Origin: a virus
Reading direction: 5' to 3' (one strand)
DNA: 42,026 nt
IMG/VR virus record: IMGVR_UViG_3300021403_000026
Location: 1-42,026 of that record
Every line of letters begins with the position of its first letter. Position 1 is the first letter of the stretch. The notes beneath the pieces are model-generated. The model had not been told where the DNA came from. It did no database searches and was given only the letters and a program-made list of their open reading frames with translations. Of this stretch, positions 12,910 to 22,081 are shown one piece after another. The translations under genes and the position numbers were made by a program.

Positions 12910-13145
12910 AGATCATCGATCTGTTTTTCGGTCATAAGCGCGTCGTTGACGATAATGGCGACTTTGTTCAGCATATTCATCGCAAGGGAGCATACGATGC
13001 CGTGGAACGAAGTAATGAAAAAGTGGAAGAGCGGAACGCTGCGTTCAGGCTCGAAGAAAGGCCCGAAGGTGAAGAGCCAAGCGCAGGCAGTAGCGATCAT
13101 GCTCTCGGAGAAGCGAGCAGCGAAGAAGGGCAAGAAAGAATATAA
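12906..13145 (+). CDS. Possible small protein overlapping the DUF6496-like gene
   Basis: The frame starts at GTG 12906, coupled to the previous stop as GTGA. Residues 1-35 (MKIIDLFFGHKRVVDDNGDF...) look natural. From 12997 it overlaps a better-supported gene in another phase and becomes a Glu-Ser-Gly-rich sequence. A short gene of about 35 residues whose stop has been lost, or a true overlap, are both possible. Confidence 0.4.
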   Translation: MKIIDLFFGHKRVVDDNGDFVQHIHRKGAYDAVERSNEKVEERNAAFRLEERPEGEEPSAGSSDHALGEASSEEGQERI

Positions 13146-13179
13146 ATCGGACGTTCATGCAACAACTTACGGGAGATAA
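12997..13179 (+). CDS. DUF6496-like small basic phage protein
   Basis: The 60-residue product starts MPWNEVMKKWKSGTLRSGSK and continues KGPKVKSQAQAVAIMLSE, the pattern I know from small phage proteins of the DUF6496 type (basic, with SGSKKGP and a short helix). Its role is unknown, although such genes often lie beside head genes. AAGGGAGCATACG precedes the ATG at 12997; an upstream ATG at 12946 has no such site. Confidence 0.72.
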   Translation: MPWNEVMKKWKSGTLRSGSKKGPKVKSQAQAVAIMLSEKRAAKKGKKEYKSDVHATTYGR

Positions 13180-13182
13180 ACG

Positions 13183-13647
13183 ATGACACAGATCGTGACA
13201 ACAGAAATAGCGAGTATTCAGAATGGACCGCGCGGTATTGGTGCGCGCGCCGTTGGTGGCACGTATACGCAGGATTGCCAGCAGGATTTAATCGATTCTG
13301 ATTGCTTTCAAGTTGCGCCAACCGTACTAACGGGAACAACGGATGCGATACCTGGCTTTGCTTCCGGTACGCATTTCGGCGGCAATTATGTCATTGAAAC
13401 TGGGCAAGCTGATGCTATTACGCTTCCTTTGCCTACGGATGAATTAGATGACAATTTAACGATTGCCATTTATTCCAATACTGCGTTTGCGCATACTGTA
13501 ACGCTGCCTTCAGCGCTATTTGCTTCCGGCGCAGCGCTTCACGGTCTGGCTACATTTGCTGCGTTTCGCGGCGCTGGTCTAACGTTGCGCGCGTGGAATG
13601 GTTCGTGGCAGGTTGTTAGTCAGTCTGGTATTACGTTCTCTGCCTAA
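13183..13647 (+). CDS. Hypothetical beta-rich late protein
   Basis: The 154-residue product has no signal peptide. It is dominated by Thr, Ala and Gly with short strands (TLPLPTDELDDNLTIAIYSN, HTVTLPSALF) and ends WQVVSQSGITFSA, like phage surface or decoration modules. ACGGGAGATAAACG precedes the ATG. It sits directly before the portal gene; a minor head or decoration protein is a guess from position and composition. Confidence 0.7.
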   Translation: MTQIVTTEIASIQNGPRGIGARAVGGTYTQDCQQDLIDSDCFQVAPTVLTGTTDAIPGFASGTHFGGNYVIETGQADAITLPLPTDELDDNLTIAIYSNTAFAHTVTLPSALFASGAALHGLATFAAFRGAGLTLRAWNGSWQVVSQSGITFSA

Positions 13648-13649
13648 AA

Positions 13650-15788
13650 ATGCCAAACACGTACAGAGACGACGATTCGAAGAGCTTCCTTCAAGAAGCG
13701 CGAGATCGCTTTAAGTATTGCATAGAAGCGTGGCGCGATATCCGCGAACAGCACGATCTGGATATGCGCTTCCTTGCCGGCGATTCCTGGGACCCCACTG
13801 AGGCGCGCAAACGTAAAGACAAGAATATGCCGATGATTCACTTGGATGAGCTGACGCAATACATTAATCAGCTCATTAACGACGTGCGGCAGAATAAGCA
13901 TGCCGTGAACGTGCTTCCGAAAGGAAGTGGCGCTAATGACAAAACAGCGGCGCTTCGCGCGGATTGGATTAGGGCGGTTGAATACATCTCGCAAGCTCAA
14001 ACGGCTTATACGACGGCTTTTGAGGGAGCGGCGGGCGGTTCGTATGGGTTCTGGAAACTCGAAACGTATTACGAGAATCCGAAGAGTTTTAACCTCAGCG
14101 CTCGCATCGTTCCGGTGACGAACGCAAATACGATCATTTTCGACCCGGACTGCAAGCACTACGATTGTAGCGATGCGGAAGATTGCTGGGAAATTGATTT
14201 CATCTCGAAGGATACGTTCAAGCGCCGTTACCCGGACGCGGAGATTAAGACTTTCAGCGACGAAGTACAGAAAGTCGATCCTTACTGGATTAAGTCCGAG
14301 CAGGTACAAATCGCTTCGTGGTGGAAAGTAAAGGTCGAAAAGATTCAGCTTCATCTTGTTGATTTAGAGGACGAGCGAGAGCCTATCGTGATGCGCAGCG
14401 ATCAGCTGCCAAAAGGTATGGACGAAAAGCGCATCTTGAAGTCGCGAGACTACGATGATCGCCGCATCGTGCAATACGTCTTGAACGGCGTTGAAGTGCT
14501 TGAAACGAATGATCCGCGCAAGGGAAAAGGTTGGCCAGGGCAGTGGATACCGATTATCCCGGTATGGGGCAAAGAATTGTTTGTTGACGATGGTAGCGGC
14601 TCGAAGAGAATGCTGTTCTCGCTAATAAGATTAGCGCGCGATCCGCAACGATTGCTGAATTACTACGCGGCGCAAGAGATGGCCGAAGCGAAGATGTCTC
14701 CGCGCACGCCGTATATGGCTCCGCGTGGAATGATGAGCGCTAATCATGGTGAATGGGAAGAAGTAAACGATACGCCAAAAGCGTTTATTGAATATGACGT
14801 GCCGGAAGGAATTCCTCCGGGAAGCGTAGAACCAAAGCGTGTGCCATTCGTTCCTAATTTCCAAGCATATGAAATGGCGAAAGAATCAACTTCGCGCTCG
14901 ATTATGAAAGCAATGGGTATCTCGCCGCTACCCACCGACGCGCAGCGCGCGAATAATAAGTCAGGCATTGCGCTGAAAAAGATTCAAGGCGAGCGTGCGC
15001 AAGGCAGTTTTCACTTTATCGATAACTTTGATCGTTCGCTTGTGTATTGCGGTAAGCAGCTCGATGATTTATTCGATAGGATTCATGATACGGCGCGCGA
15101 TATACCTGTGCGCAAAGAAGATGGCACGCACAGCATGGCTCGGATCGGAGATCAAAGTGACCCTAAAAATAAAGAATTCGCGGGCGATCACGACGTTACG
15201 ATTACGACTGGTCCAAGCTTTGAGTCGCAGCGAGAGGAGGCGGCGGATTTTGCCGATACGCTTGCTCAGGTTGAGGGAGTATTTCCGCTTATCGGAGATT
15301 TGCTGGTTAAATTGCGTAACCTCGGGCCAATCGGAGACAGTATCGCTGAACGCCTCACGCCTCCGCAATTCGCTTCACAGAATGGCGAAGATGTTCCAGC
15401 TACAGCAAAGGCAGCTATAGCGCGGCTAACGCAGCAAGCGCAGCAAATGCAGCAAGTCATTGCGCAGCTAACGCAGGAAAAAGCTGCGAAGATGATCGAA
15501 AAAGACGCGCAGTACAGAATCGCAGCGCTACAAGAGAATACAAAGCTCGTTGTGGCGCAAGCTACATTGCAGCGCGATAAGGCTGAGTCGATTCTTCAAA
15601 CTGAGCTGCAAAAGATTCAAACGATTTTGGGGCAGGCGCACGATCAAGCAACGCAGGCCACGGATCAACAACACGAAAAGAATTTAGCGGAGCAACAACA
15701 CCAGCATGACTTGGCGTTAGCATCGCACACGGCGGCGCTTGCGCCAACAGAGCCAGCAAATACTAACGGAGCGGGAGGAGCACAATAA
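13650..15788 (+). CDS. Portal protein, P22-like
   Basis: The 712-residue product matches P22-like portals in length and order: an N-terminal helical clip region (RFLAGDSWDP, IHLDELTQYINQLIND), the ADWIRAVEY segment, GSYGFWKLETYYENP and FDPDCKHYDCSDAEDC, then RLLNYYAAQEMAE. The C-terminal about 180 residues are Gln-rich coiled coil (LTQQAQQMQQVIAQLTQE) with a His-Gln-rich tail, resembling the P22 barrel. Twelve copies form the ring through which DNA enters and leaves the head. It follows the terminase cluster, and its stop overlaps the next ATG. Confidence 0.93.
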   Translation: MPNTYRDDDSKSFLQEARDRFKYCIEAWRDIREQHDLDMRFLAGDSWDPTEARKRKDKNMPMIHLDELTQYINQLINDVRQNKHAVNVLPKGSGANDKTAALRADWIRAVEYISQAQTAYTTAFEGAAGGSYGFWKLETYYENPKSFNLSARIVPVTNANTIIFDPDCKHYDCSDAEDCWEIDFISKDTFKRRYPDAEIKTFSDEVQKVDPYWIKSEQVQIASWWKVKVEKIQLHLVDLEDEREPIVMRSDQLPKGMDEKRILKSRDYDDRRIVQYVLNGVEVLETNDPRKGKGWPGQWIPIIPVWGKELFVDDGSGSKRMLFSLIRLARDPQRLLNYYAAQEMAEAKMSPRTPYMAPRGMMSANHGEWEEVNDTPKAFIEYDVPEGIPPGSVEPKRVPFVPNFQAYEMAKESTSRSIMKAMGISPLPTDAQRANNKSGIALKKIQGERAQGSFHFIDNFDRSLVYCGKQLDDLFDRIHDTARDIPVRKEDGTHSMARIGDQSDPKNKEFAGDHDVTITTGPSFESQREEAADFADTLAQVEGVFPLIGDLLVKLRNLGPIGDSIAERLTPPQFASQNGEDVPATAKAAIARLTQQAQQMQQVIAQLTQEKAAKMIEKDAQYRIAALQENTKLVVAQATLQRDKAESILQTELQKIQTILGQAHDQATQATDQQHEKNLAEQQHQHDLALASHTAALAPTEPANTNGAGGAQ

Positions 15789-15994
15789 TGGCAAGAATGA
15801 AAGATACAAAGATCGGACCTTCTGTGGCTTTCGATAAGACGCAGAAGCCGCACAAGCCGGGCAAGAACAAGAACACATATTCTTTGAATGAGAATTCAAA
15901 GAAAGAAGCTGACGAAAAGCGCGGTGGGCATATCGTTAAACTTACGAACATGCTGCATGGTAAAGACCCGTACTGCGCATCGCATAAGCTATAA
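15788..15994 (+). CDS. Small basic late protein
   Basis: The 68-residue product is Lys-rich (KTQKPHKPGKNKNTYS, KKEADEKRGGHIVKL) with a single Cys near the end (DPYCASHKL). GGGAGGAGCACA precedes the ATG at 15788, which overlaps the portal stop. It lies between portal and scaffold genes, where small head proteins are common. Function unknown. Confidence 0.72.
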   Translation: MARMKDTKIGPSVAFDKTQKPHKPGKNKNTYSLNENSKKEADEKRGGHIVKLTNMLHGKDPYCASHKL

Positions 15995-16015
15995 AAATTC
16001 ATCGGAGGAACGACG

Positions 16016-17059
16016 ATGGCAACTGACGCTAAAGAAATAACCGTGGAATCGTCACCCACGGAGATTCTTGCCTCGATGACGCCAGTGGAGCGAAAGACCT
16101 GGCGTGAAACGGGCAACGTACCGGAACCAAAAGAAAAGGCGGCAAGTGCGGCTGCGCCACCCGCAAAAAAAGATTCTGATAAGGCGGAAGATGCGGCTGC
16201 GCCACCCGCTGCGAAAACGGAAGTTGCCGAGAAAGTAGCTGCTTCGGCGCCAGCGAAAGACGAACTTTCGGTTTCACGCGGGAAAAATGCGGCAACGCGC
16301 ATCCCGGAATTGCTCTCGGAGATCAAGCGGCTAAACGCTGAGCTTGAGACTGCGCGCAAAGTTCCGGCTGCTGCTCCGGCGAAAAAAGAAGAGGCCATCG
16401 CCAAGCCTCACCGCAACGATTTAGACGAGAAAACAGGACAGCCAAGGTACGCAACGGACGATGAGTTCCTCGACGCGCGCGATAAGTATGTAGCCGATAT
16501 GACTTCGAAGCAAACACGCGCGGATATTGCGAAAGAAGAGGGAGAGCGCCGCGTTGCGGAGCAGAACAGGCTTATTCGTGACAAGTATCTGAAAGCGCTA
16601 ACGATTGCTCGTGAAGCGCATTCGGACTTCGATAAGGTGTGCGAGGTTGACGATAAAGGCGCATTCCAGAACGCCGAGCTTAAAAAAATTAAGGGCGGCG
16701 CGTCGCTGGATCGCTTTTGTCTCGACACGGCAAGGGGTGGAGATATTCTCTACTACCTTGCTTCGCATCCTGGAGAAGTCGAGCGCATTCAGGCTATCGA
16801 TTCGCTCGATGAAATTACGGAAGCCTTGGTTGACTTAAAGAAGAAGTCTCTCGCTGAAGCGTCCGCGAAAGCAGAAGAAGTGAAAACCGAAAGCTCGCAA
16901 AAAGTAGTAACAAAAGCGCCTGCGCCGGCAGCCGATGTTGGCGGCAGGGCCACCGCTCCTCGCGATGAAGAGGAAGCGGCCCTTAATGCGGGAGAGTTTC
17001 GTCGCTATATGAAAGCAGCGAACGAAGCAGAATTCCGCACAAAAAAGAAAGCGAGCTGA
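16016..17059 (+). CDS. Scaffolding protein
   Basis: The 347-residue product is rich in Ala, Lys and Glu with no Trp after the first 30 residues, and has long helices (LSEIKRLNAELETARKV, TSKQTRADIAKEEGERRVAE). It lies between portal and coat genes, where P22-like phages encode gp8. Scaffolds guide coat assembly and leave before packaging. The segment AAPPAKK...AAAPPAAKT is a short internal duplication, also visible as repeated gcggctgcgccacccgc bases (about 16148-16164 and 16193-16209). CGGAGGAACGACG precedes the ATG. The call rests on position and composition. Confidence 0.8.
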   Translation: MATDAKEITVESSPTEILASMTPVERKTWRETGNVPEPKEKAASAAAPPAKKDSDKAEDAAAPPAAKTEVAEKVAASAPAKDELSVSRGKNAATRIPELLSEIKRLNAELETARKVPAAAPAKKEEAIAKPHRNDLDEKTGQPRYATDDEFLDARDKYVADMTSKQTRADIAKEEGERRVAEQNRLIRDKYLKALTIAREAHSDFDKVCEVDDKGAFQNAELKKIKGGASLDRFCLDTARGGDILYYLASHPGEVERIQAIDSLDEITEALVDLKKKSLAEASAKAEEVKTESSQKVVTKAPAPAADVGGRATAPRDEEEAALNAGEFRRYMKAANEAEFRTKKKAS

Positions 17060-17062
17060 AAA

Positions 17063-18301
17063 GTGCCGAATACATTTGCGTTTCCGCAATGGGTATCGAT
17101 GGATGCCCTGCGGTTTTTGTTGAATAAACTCGAAGTTCTTTCCATTTTCAATACAGAATGGCAGAAAGAATTCGAGCGCGATTTTCCGATTGGCAGCGTC
17201 ACGCAGGTGAAGATTCCGCAAGCATTCATCATTCGTGACGGCCTCGGTTACAACCCGCAAGGGATTAACCGGCTAACGACAACTATAAACTGCAACCAGA
17301 TTCTTGGTGTTGACTTCGAATGGGATTCCTTCGAGCAAGCTTTGAACATGGAGCGCTCGAAAGAAGAGATTCGCAAGCAATACCTAGAACCTGCCGTTGC
17401 GCAACAGGCGCAAGAGTGGGATTCGCGCGCCGCGCAGTTCGCATATCAAAACATGAATAACGCGGTCGGGACGCTCGGAACCGATCCGAACACGGTGCAA
17501 ATCTTTGCTCAGGCGCGGCAGCGGCTCTTCGAGTTGGCTTGCCCGCCAAGCGGAGAAAAGGCGCTGTGCATCCCTCCGCAAGTTTCGACTTCGATGGTGC
17601 CTGCCTTGCAGACGCTGCTTAATCCGCAAGACGATATTTCGAAGCAATTCAAAGAAGGTTCGCTCGGGAAACTGCACGGCTTCGACGTTTACGAGTGCAT
17701 GTCGCTGTGGCGTCACACGGCAGGTACGGCGGCGGCGCACGCCAATACGGTGAATACAACGAACGTAAACAATGGCGGAAACCAGATTGGTTTGAACTTA
17801 ACTGCCGCTGACACGTTCAACGCTGGTGATATTATCACGATTGCCAACGTAAACCAAGTCAACCCGCGCACGCGGCGTTTCCTCTCGCCAATTCTGAAGC
17901 AGTTCGTCGTTTTGCAGCCCTTAGTGGCTACTGGTGGCGGTTCTGCTTTGGACTTTGTGATTGTTTCGCCGGCGCTTTTTGGGCCAGGTTCGCAGTACCA
18001 GAACGTTGACGCACTTCCGGTAAACGGAGCGACGGTTAACGTGCTGTTCACTTCAGGGCAAACCGGCGCTCAGGCGCTCGCCATACATGGCGATGCGTTT
18101 GGCGTTGCTGGCGTGAAGCTCGAAGAGCCGAAAGCGACGGAAATGACTTCACAGGCGCGCGACCCGGAGACGAAGATGGCGCTTCGGTTTATTCGTATGT
18201 TCGATCCGGTGCAATCGAAGATGATCAATCGTTGGGATAGCGTAGGCGGCTTCGGGCAACTGTACTCCGATTCCTGCGCAGTAAGGATACTCTGTGCATA
18301 A
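17063..18301 (+). CDS. Major capsid protein, P22 gp5-like, GTG start
   Basis: The 412-residue product fits the P22 coat family: an N-terminal arm (MPNTFAFPQWVSMDALRFLL), IGSVTQVKIPQAF (about residues 42-54) and a long helix (QYLEPAVAQQAQEWDSRAAQ). It then has an Asn-Gly-rich insertion (about 225-330) like the P22 I-domain, ending PETKMALRFIRMFD and SVGGFGQLYSD. It forms the icosahedral shell. The start is GTG at 17063, without a clear strong ribosome site, which is odd for the most abundant virion protein. It follows the scaffold gene by three bases. Confidence 0.92.
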   Translation: MPNTFAFPQWVSMDALRFLLNKLEVLSIFNTEWQKEFERDFPIGSVTQVKIPQAFIIRDGLGYNPQGINRLTTTINCNQILGVDFEWDSFEQALNMERSKEEIRKQYLEPAVAQQAQEWDSRAAQFAYQNMNNAVGTLGTDPNTVQIFAQARQRLFELACPPSGEKALCIPPQVSTSMVPALQTLLNPQDDISKQFKEGSLGKLHGFDVYECMSLWRHTAGTAAAHANTVNTTNVNNGGNQIGLNLTAADTFNAGDIITIANVNQVNPRTRRFLSPILKQFVVLQPLVATGGGSALDFVIVSPALFGPGSQYQNVDALPVNGATVNVLFTSGQTGAQALAIHGDAFGVAGVKLEEPKATEMTSQARDPETKMALRFIRMFDPVQSKMINRWDSVGGFGQLYSDSCAVRILCA

Positions 18302-19169
18302 AATCATGAAAAACAAACTGAACTACCTCAAAGCCGCACTCGTCGTTCTCGCCCTGCTGTGCGTTCCGGCTCTTTCGCAAGCGCAGCAAAACTTACTCGT
18401 TCAAACTACGCTTTCCGTCGCGCAAGCGGCTCCGGCAACACCAGGCGCTGCGCCCGTACCTTACGGCACGGTACAAATTGCGTCCTCGACGGGAATCGTG
18501 GGTTATTCGCTCAACCCAACACAAACGATCAATGCTCAGCAGTTGTGGGTTCTGTATATTGACCGCGAAGAAGAGGCTGTCATTACGGTCCAGGGCGCTG
18601 TGCTGAGCGTCATTCGCGGTTACAACTCAACCGTTGCGACCTCGCACGTTGCTGGAACGATGGTTCTATACGGCAAAGCGGCATGGTTCTATAACTACGA
18701 TCCAGGCGCGATTCTTGAACAAGGTGGCACTTCTGCCGTTTCTGGCGGCACAGCTTGTGTCTTAGCAACTGTGTTCGCGCATCCTTGGGTTAATGTACGA
18801 ACTGGCGAACAGTTTATTTGTTCGACGGATACGTTGTCTTGGGTGCCTGGATTCAACCAAGGTTTCGGCGCTGGTGGCAACAACGTACCTACGGCTGGGA
18901 CGGAAGCCTCAGTTGCAGGTACAAACGCGGTGCTTGGCCCTGTGTTTGCCATCTCAGGTACAAATGCAATCGTGACGTTCACGCCTCCGGTTGGTTTTAA
19001 TACAACGGCTGCTGGCGGTGGATGCTTCACGGTTATTCCGAAAGGCATTTTTACATGGACAGCGGCGGGGAACATTTCGGTTGCTGGTACCACAACGGCT
19101 ATAACGCAGAACGTAACATTCTGTTGGAATCCGTACACTTCGAAGTGGGTTCCTAGCCGCGTATCGTAA
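18294..19169 (+). CDS. Secreted or surface late protein next to the coat gene
   Basis: The 291-residue product starts with a clear signal peptide (basic MHKIMKNKLNYLK, then hydrophobic AALVVLALLCVPA, cleavage LSQA-QQ). The mature part is Thr-, Ala- and Gly-rich beta protein (GTVQIASSTGIVGYSL, IVTFTPPVGFNTTA), with SYNSTVATSHVAGT-like motifs as in phage adhesin or decoration domains. AAGGATACTCT precedes the GTG at 18294, favouring it over the ATG at 18306. Its place directly after the coat gene is that of decoration proteins, but a signal peptide is unexpected for those. Function unknown. Confidence 0.75.
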   Translation: MHKIMKNKLNYLKAALVVLALLCVPALSQAQQNLLVQTTLSVAQAAPATPGAAPVPYGTVQIASSTGIVGYSLNPTQTINAQQLWVLYIDREEEAVITVQGAVLSVIRGYNSTVATSHVAGTMVLYGKAAWFYNYDPGAILEQGGTSAVSGGTACVLATVFAHPWVNVRTGEQFICSTDTLSWVPGFNQGFGAGGNNVPTAGTEASVAGTNAVLGPVFAISGTNAIVTFTPPVGFNTTAAGGGCFTVIPKGIFTWTAAGNISVAGTTTAITQNVTFCWNPYTSKWVPSRVS

Positions 19170-19190
19170 CGAGTTAGTGGACAGCGCTTC

Positions 19191-19214
19191 GGGCGTTGAG
19201 CGTTATCAGCGCCC
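19191..19214 (+). terminator. Weak hairpin after the coat/secreted gene pair
   Basis: GGGCGTT (19191-19197) and AGCGCCC (19208-19214) can form a 7-bp stem with one G-T pair and a 10-base loop, followed by AACTTTT. The T-run is short and offset. It lies in the only gap of more than 60 bases in the head region (19170-19235). It may attenuate transcription or protect the coat mRNA end. Confidence 0.3.
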
Positions 19215-19235
19215 AACTTTTAAGATGAGGATGCC

Positions 19236-19712
19236 ATGCCGCAAATTACAGACGAACAAATGGTTGCGTTTCAGGAATTCATGTCGCGCTTCACGCCGCA
19301 AAAGCGCCGCGAAGGGCCGGACCCGGCGCATCGAGGAGTTATCGATCCAAACTATGTGCGTCCCGCGCCAACAGAATTCCCTAAGATGATGCACCATTCT
19401 ACGGGAATGACAAAAATTGTGCAGAGCCGTAAAGAGCAAGAAGAGCTTGGCGCGCAGTGGCATACCGCGCCGGTTAAACGCATACCGGATTGGAAATCGA
19501 AATTGAACGAAGTTTATTCCGCTTCCGGTTTCCGTATTTATCAGAATCACCTTGAGTTTTTACAAGCGAACGAAGTCCCAGGAGTTGCTACGCTTCAAGA
19601 TGCCGCGAAGTTTATCGATATGCTCGATAACGAGCAGCAAGAGCAGTTCTTTAAAGAAGCTGAAGATTTTCAGCCGGCAGAAGTATTCGTAGAGAAAGGC
19701 AAAAAGAAATAA
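19236..19712 (+). CDS. Hypothetical late protein
   Basis: The 158-residue product is soluble and charged (MPQITDEQMVAFQEFMSRFT, then QKRREGPDP). Its C-terminal half looks helical (DAAKFIDMLDNEQQEQFFKE) and ends in a Lys run. GATGAGGATGCC precedes the ATG. It lies between the coat and gp4-like adaptor genes; phages often encode small head completion or assembly-helper proteins here. No family recognised. Confidence 0.75.
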   Translation: MPQITDEQMVAFQEFMSRFTPQKRREGPDPAHRGVIDPNYVRPAPTEFPKMMHHSTGMTKIVQSRKEQEELGAQWHTAPVKRIPDWKSKLNEVYSASGFRIYQNHLEFLQANEVPGVATLQDAAKFIDMLDNEQQEQFFKEAEDFQPAEVFVEKGKKK

Positions 19713-20546
19713 ATGCCCATACTTCCGCCAACGCCGCCAAATCCTCCGCCGCAACCACCAACGCCTACGACGTTTCGTGTGATTTGCACGAACGCGCTGT
19801 GGGAAATTAACGTCGTAGCGCCCGGTGAGGTGCCGGATTACTCTGAGTTGGCGTTTGCGCTGGATAAAGCCAATCAGATTGCTGATAGCTGGTCGGCGCA
19901 AAAAGTTTATATTTACGCTTCGCAGCTTATTTCCGCAGCCCCCGGCCCTCCGGTTGGTAATAGTGCCGCGTTTCTGCTTAATCCTGGCTTAGTCAATCAT
20001 ACGGTTGGTCCTTCCTGGGGCGGCGCGCCTACGTTTCCTGTCATTACCGAGCGTCCGGTAAGAATTAAGAACGTGAACGTCATTCTTAACAACGTGACAC
20101 CAGTTGTGCGGTACCCACTTAAAAAGCGTGACTCTGATTGGTGGGCAACGAATCGTGTGCAGACGATTGCGACTTCGCTGCCAACGGATTTTTATTATCG
20201 CGTAGATTGGCCTCTTGGTTCGTTATTCTTTTGGCCTGTTCCTAATTTCGCTTGGGCATGCGAGCTGGAGATTGAAAGCGTCATTCAGGGCGGTACGACA
20301 CTCGATACTGAGTTTATTGGGCCTCCAGGCTACGAGCTGGCGATGACGTTGACGCTTGCCGAATTGTTGTGCAATGCGTTTGAGAAGCAACCGCCTCCTG
20401 TACTCGTGAATTCAGGAAGAATGGCGCGCAACGTGGTCATTGGCTTAAATACAGCGCCTCCGCGAATTAGCTTAGATGATTTTGGAGATGCTTCTACCGG
20501 GAAGCCGCGCGCGACTTGGAATTATAGAACGGGGATGAGTCGATGA
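19713..20546 (+). CDS. Head-tail adaptor, P22 gp4-like
   Basis: The 277-residue product opens with a Pro-rich stretch (PPTPPNPPPQPPTPTTF), then a helical pair typical of podovirus adaptors (SELAFALDKANQIADSWSAQ). It has the mid-motif ITERPVRIKNVNVILNN, DFYYRVDWPLGSLFFWPVPN and the final ELAMTLTLAELLCNAF. Such proteins bind the portal ring and form the first tail layer. The extra N-terminal Pro-rich segment is unusual. The ATG follows the preceding stop directly, and its own stop overlaps the next gene as ATGA. Confidence 0.82.
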   Translation: MPILPPTPPNPPPQPPTPTTFRVICTNALWEINVVAPGEVPDYSELAFALDKANQIADSWSAQKVYIYASQLISAAPGPPVGNSAAFLLNPGLVNHTVGPSWGGAPTFPVITERPVRIKNVNVILNNVTPVVRYPLKKRDSDWWATNRVQTIATSLPTDFYYRVDWPLGSLFFWPVPNFAWACELEIESVIQGGTTLDTEFIGPPGYELAMTLTLAELLCNAFEKQPPPVLVNSGRMARNVVIGLNTAPPRISLDDFGDASTGKPRATWNYRTGMSR

Positions 20547-22081
20547 AAAAATTTTTATTATCCTTAATCCTTATATTTTTATCGTTAAATGAATTACAAG
20601 CACAGCAGACAAGCGCACTTTTAACGAATTTTGAAACTTACAGCATTTTTGTTGCAAGCGCTAGTTGCGGAGTTACGGCTTCTTGTGTATGGATGAAGTT
20701 GGCGACCGGAACGACTACGGCTGTTGTAACTTTATCAGGAACTTTTGCTGGGACTTTCATTGTCGAACAATCTGGAGACGGCGGCGTAACGTTTTCAACA
20801 GTTGCAACTTACACCTCAGTTCAAACAGCGCAATCTTTTACTGTAACCGGCATGACAGATTTTCGCGTGCGGTGTTCTGCATATACGAGCGGCGTAGCAG
20901 TAATTACGATTAGTTCAAGTCCTACGGGAACATTTATTGCCGGATCGTTTAATCCTGCTGCGCCGGGTCCTATTGGCATCACGACGCCATCTTCTGGAGC
21001 ATTTACTACGGTTTCTGCTACTGGGGCTATCACTTCGACATTCGACGGCGTTCACGCTGGCTATGAATCGTTTGTAGGCAACACCGCGAATCAGACAGTA
21101 ACTGCAAATACAGTTGGATTTATGGGACCGACATCGGCAACATTCACTGCGTACGCGCTTCAATTACCAAGTACGGGGCCGACAACCGCAGCCCCTCTTT
21201 TAAGTTGCGTTACACCCGTTGGTTCCGTTTCAGCTTGTTCCTTTGTAGCGGCAACTGGAGGTTCAACTTTTCCAGTAACTGTTAGCGGAGCAGTGAACTC
21301 TGGAGGCATCCCCTGTTTTAATTCCACTACTAATGAGCAGACCTCTGTAGCGTTGACGGCGAATGTGATTGTCAAGGGCGGAGGTGCCGGTGCATGTCCG
21401 ACAAATTCTCTCGCTACGGATGATGGTACTCAGATTATTTATACGGGCACTGGTGGAATCGAATCCCCGATATTTGAAAGTACTGGTTCCACTGCTGGAT
21501 TTATCGATTTTCCTCAAGGAACTACAAGCTCGGCAATTGATCCTTGTAACGTGGCAACAAGCATTTGTGAACAGGCTCCTACAGCCGTGACATCCTACCT
21601 TGTCGTTAAACCTGGAGTTGCAGCAAGTGGAGTTCTTACGAACAGCGTGGCAGCGGCTGTAGACACTCAAGGTTTTAGCGGAGATGCTGGACATTCAACA
21701 ACAGTTTCTTGGTCTACAGCAACATCGCTTGGTTCTACGTCTTTGTGTTCAACTGCGCTTTGTCCGGCTGGAACATATCGCATCAGTGCTTATATTGACG
21801 TAACGACGGCCTGCACGACAACTGGAAGCTATCTCATCAACATCATCTACACTGATGATACAACAGTATCCAAGACCACGCTTATTCCTCTTGAAGGAAC
21901 CGGCAGCACGTTTGCTACTGGCGTTCTGGTTCCTGTATCCACAACCGATTACGGTCAAGCTACTTTCATACTGCGCTCAACTGGTGCAGCGTCCATTAAT
22001 TATTCAACCACGGCAGCAGCTTGTGGCTCCGGTGGTCCCGGTGTCGGAAAATTGTATCTCACGGTGGAGCCGATACAATGA
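20543..22081 (+). CDS. Large beta-rich protein with Sec signal peptide, likely fibre or adhesin
   Basis: The 512-residue product begins with a typical signal peptide (MKKFLLSLILIFLSLNELQA, cleavage before QQTS). The mature protein is very rich in Thr, Ser, Gly and Ala with short strands. It includes GITTPSSGAFTTVSATGAIT, a phrase common in phage tail-fibre repeats. Several Cys pairs could form disulfides, consistent with export. It lies between the gp4-like and gp10-like genes, where one expects virion parts. It is either a fibre that keeps a signal peptide or a secreted decoy or adhesin. GC-rich gcgcgc runs common in head genes are rare here. Confidence 0.75.
   Translation: MKKFLLSLILIFLSLNELQAQQTSALLTNFETYSIFVASASCGVTASCVWMKLATGTTTAVVTLSGTFAGTFIVEQSGDGGVTFSTVATYTSVQTAQSFTVTGMTDFRVRCSAYTSGVAVITISSSPTGTFIAGSFNPAAPGPIGITTPSSGAFTTVSATGAITSTFDGVHAGYESFVGNTANQTVTANTVGFMGPTSATFTAYALQLPSTGPTTAAPLLSCVTPVGSVSACSFVAATGGSTFPVTVSGAVNSGGIPCFNSTTNEQTSVALTANVIVKGGGAGACPTNSLATDDGTQIIYTGTGGIESPIFESTGSTAGFIDFPQGTTSSAIDPCNVATSICEQAPTAVTSYLVVKPGVAASGVLTNSVAAAVDTQGFSGDAGHSTTVSWSTATSLGSTSLCSTALCPAGTYRISAYIDVTTACTTTGSYLINIIYTDDTTVSKTTLIPLEGTGSTFATGVLVPVSTTDYGQATFILRSTGAASINYSTTAAACGSGGPGVGKLYLTVEPIQ

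Noticed and set aside
13644-14354. 236-residue minus-strand frame opposite the portal gene
   Set aside because: Antisense shadow of a strongly conserved portal protein; no start signal or domain.
15763-16404. 213-residue minus-strand frame opposite the scaffold gene start
   Set aside because: Rich in Ser, Ala and Phe as expected of reversed Lys/Ala codons; lies against two well-supported plus-strand genes.
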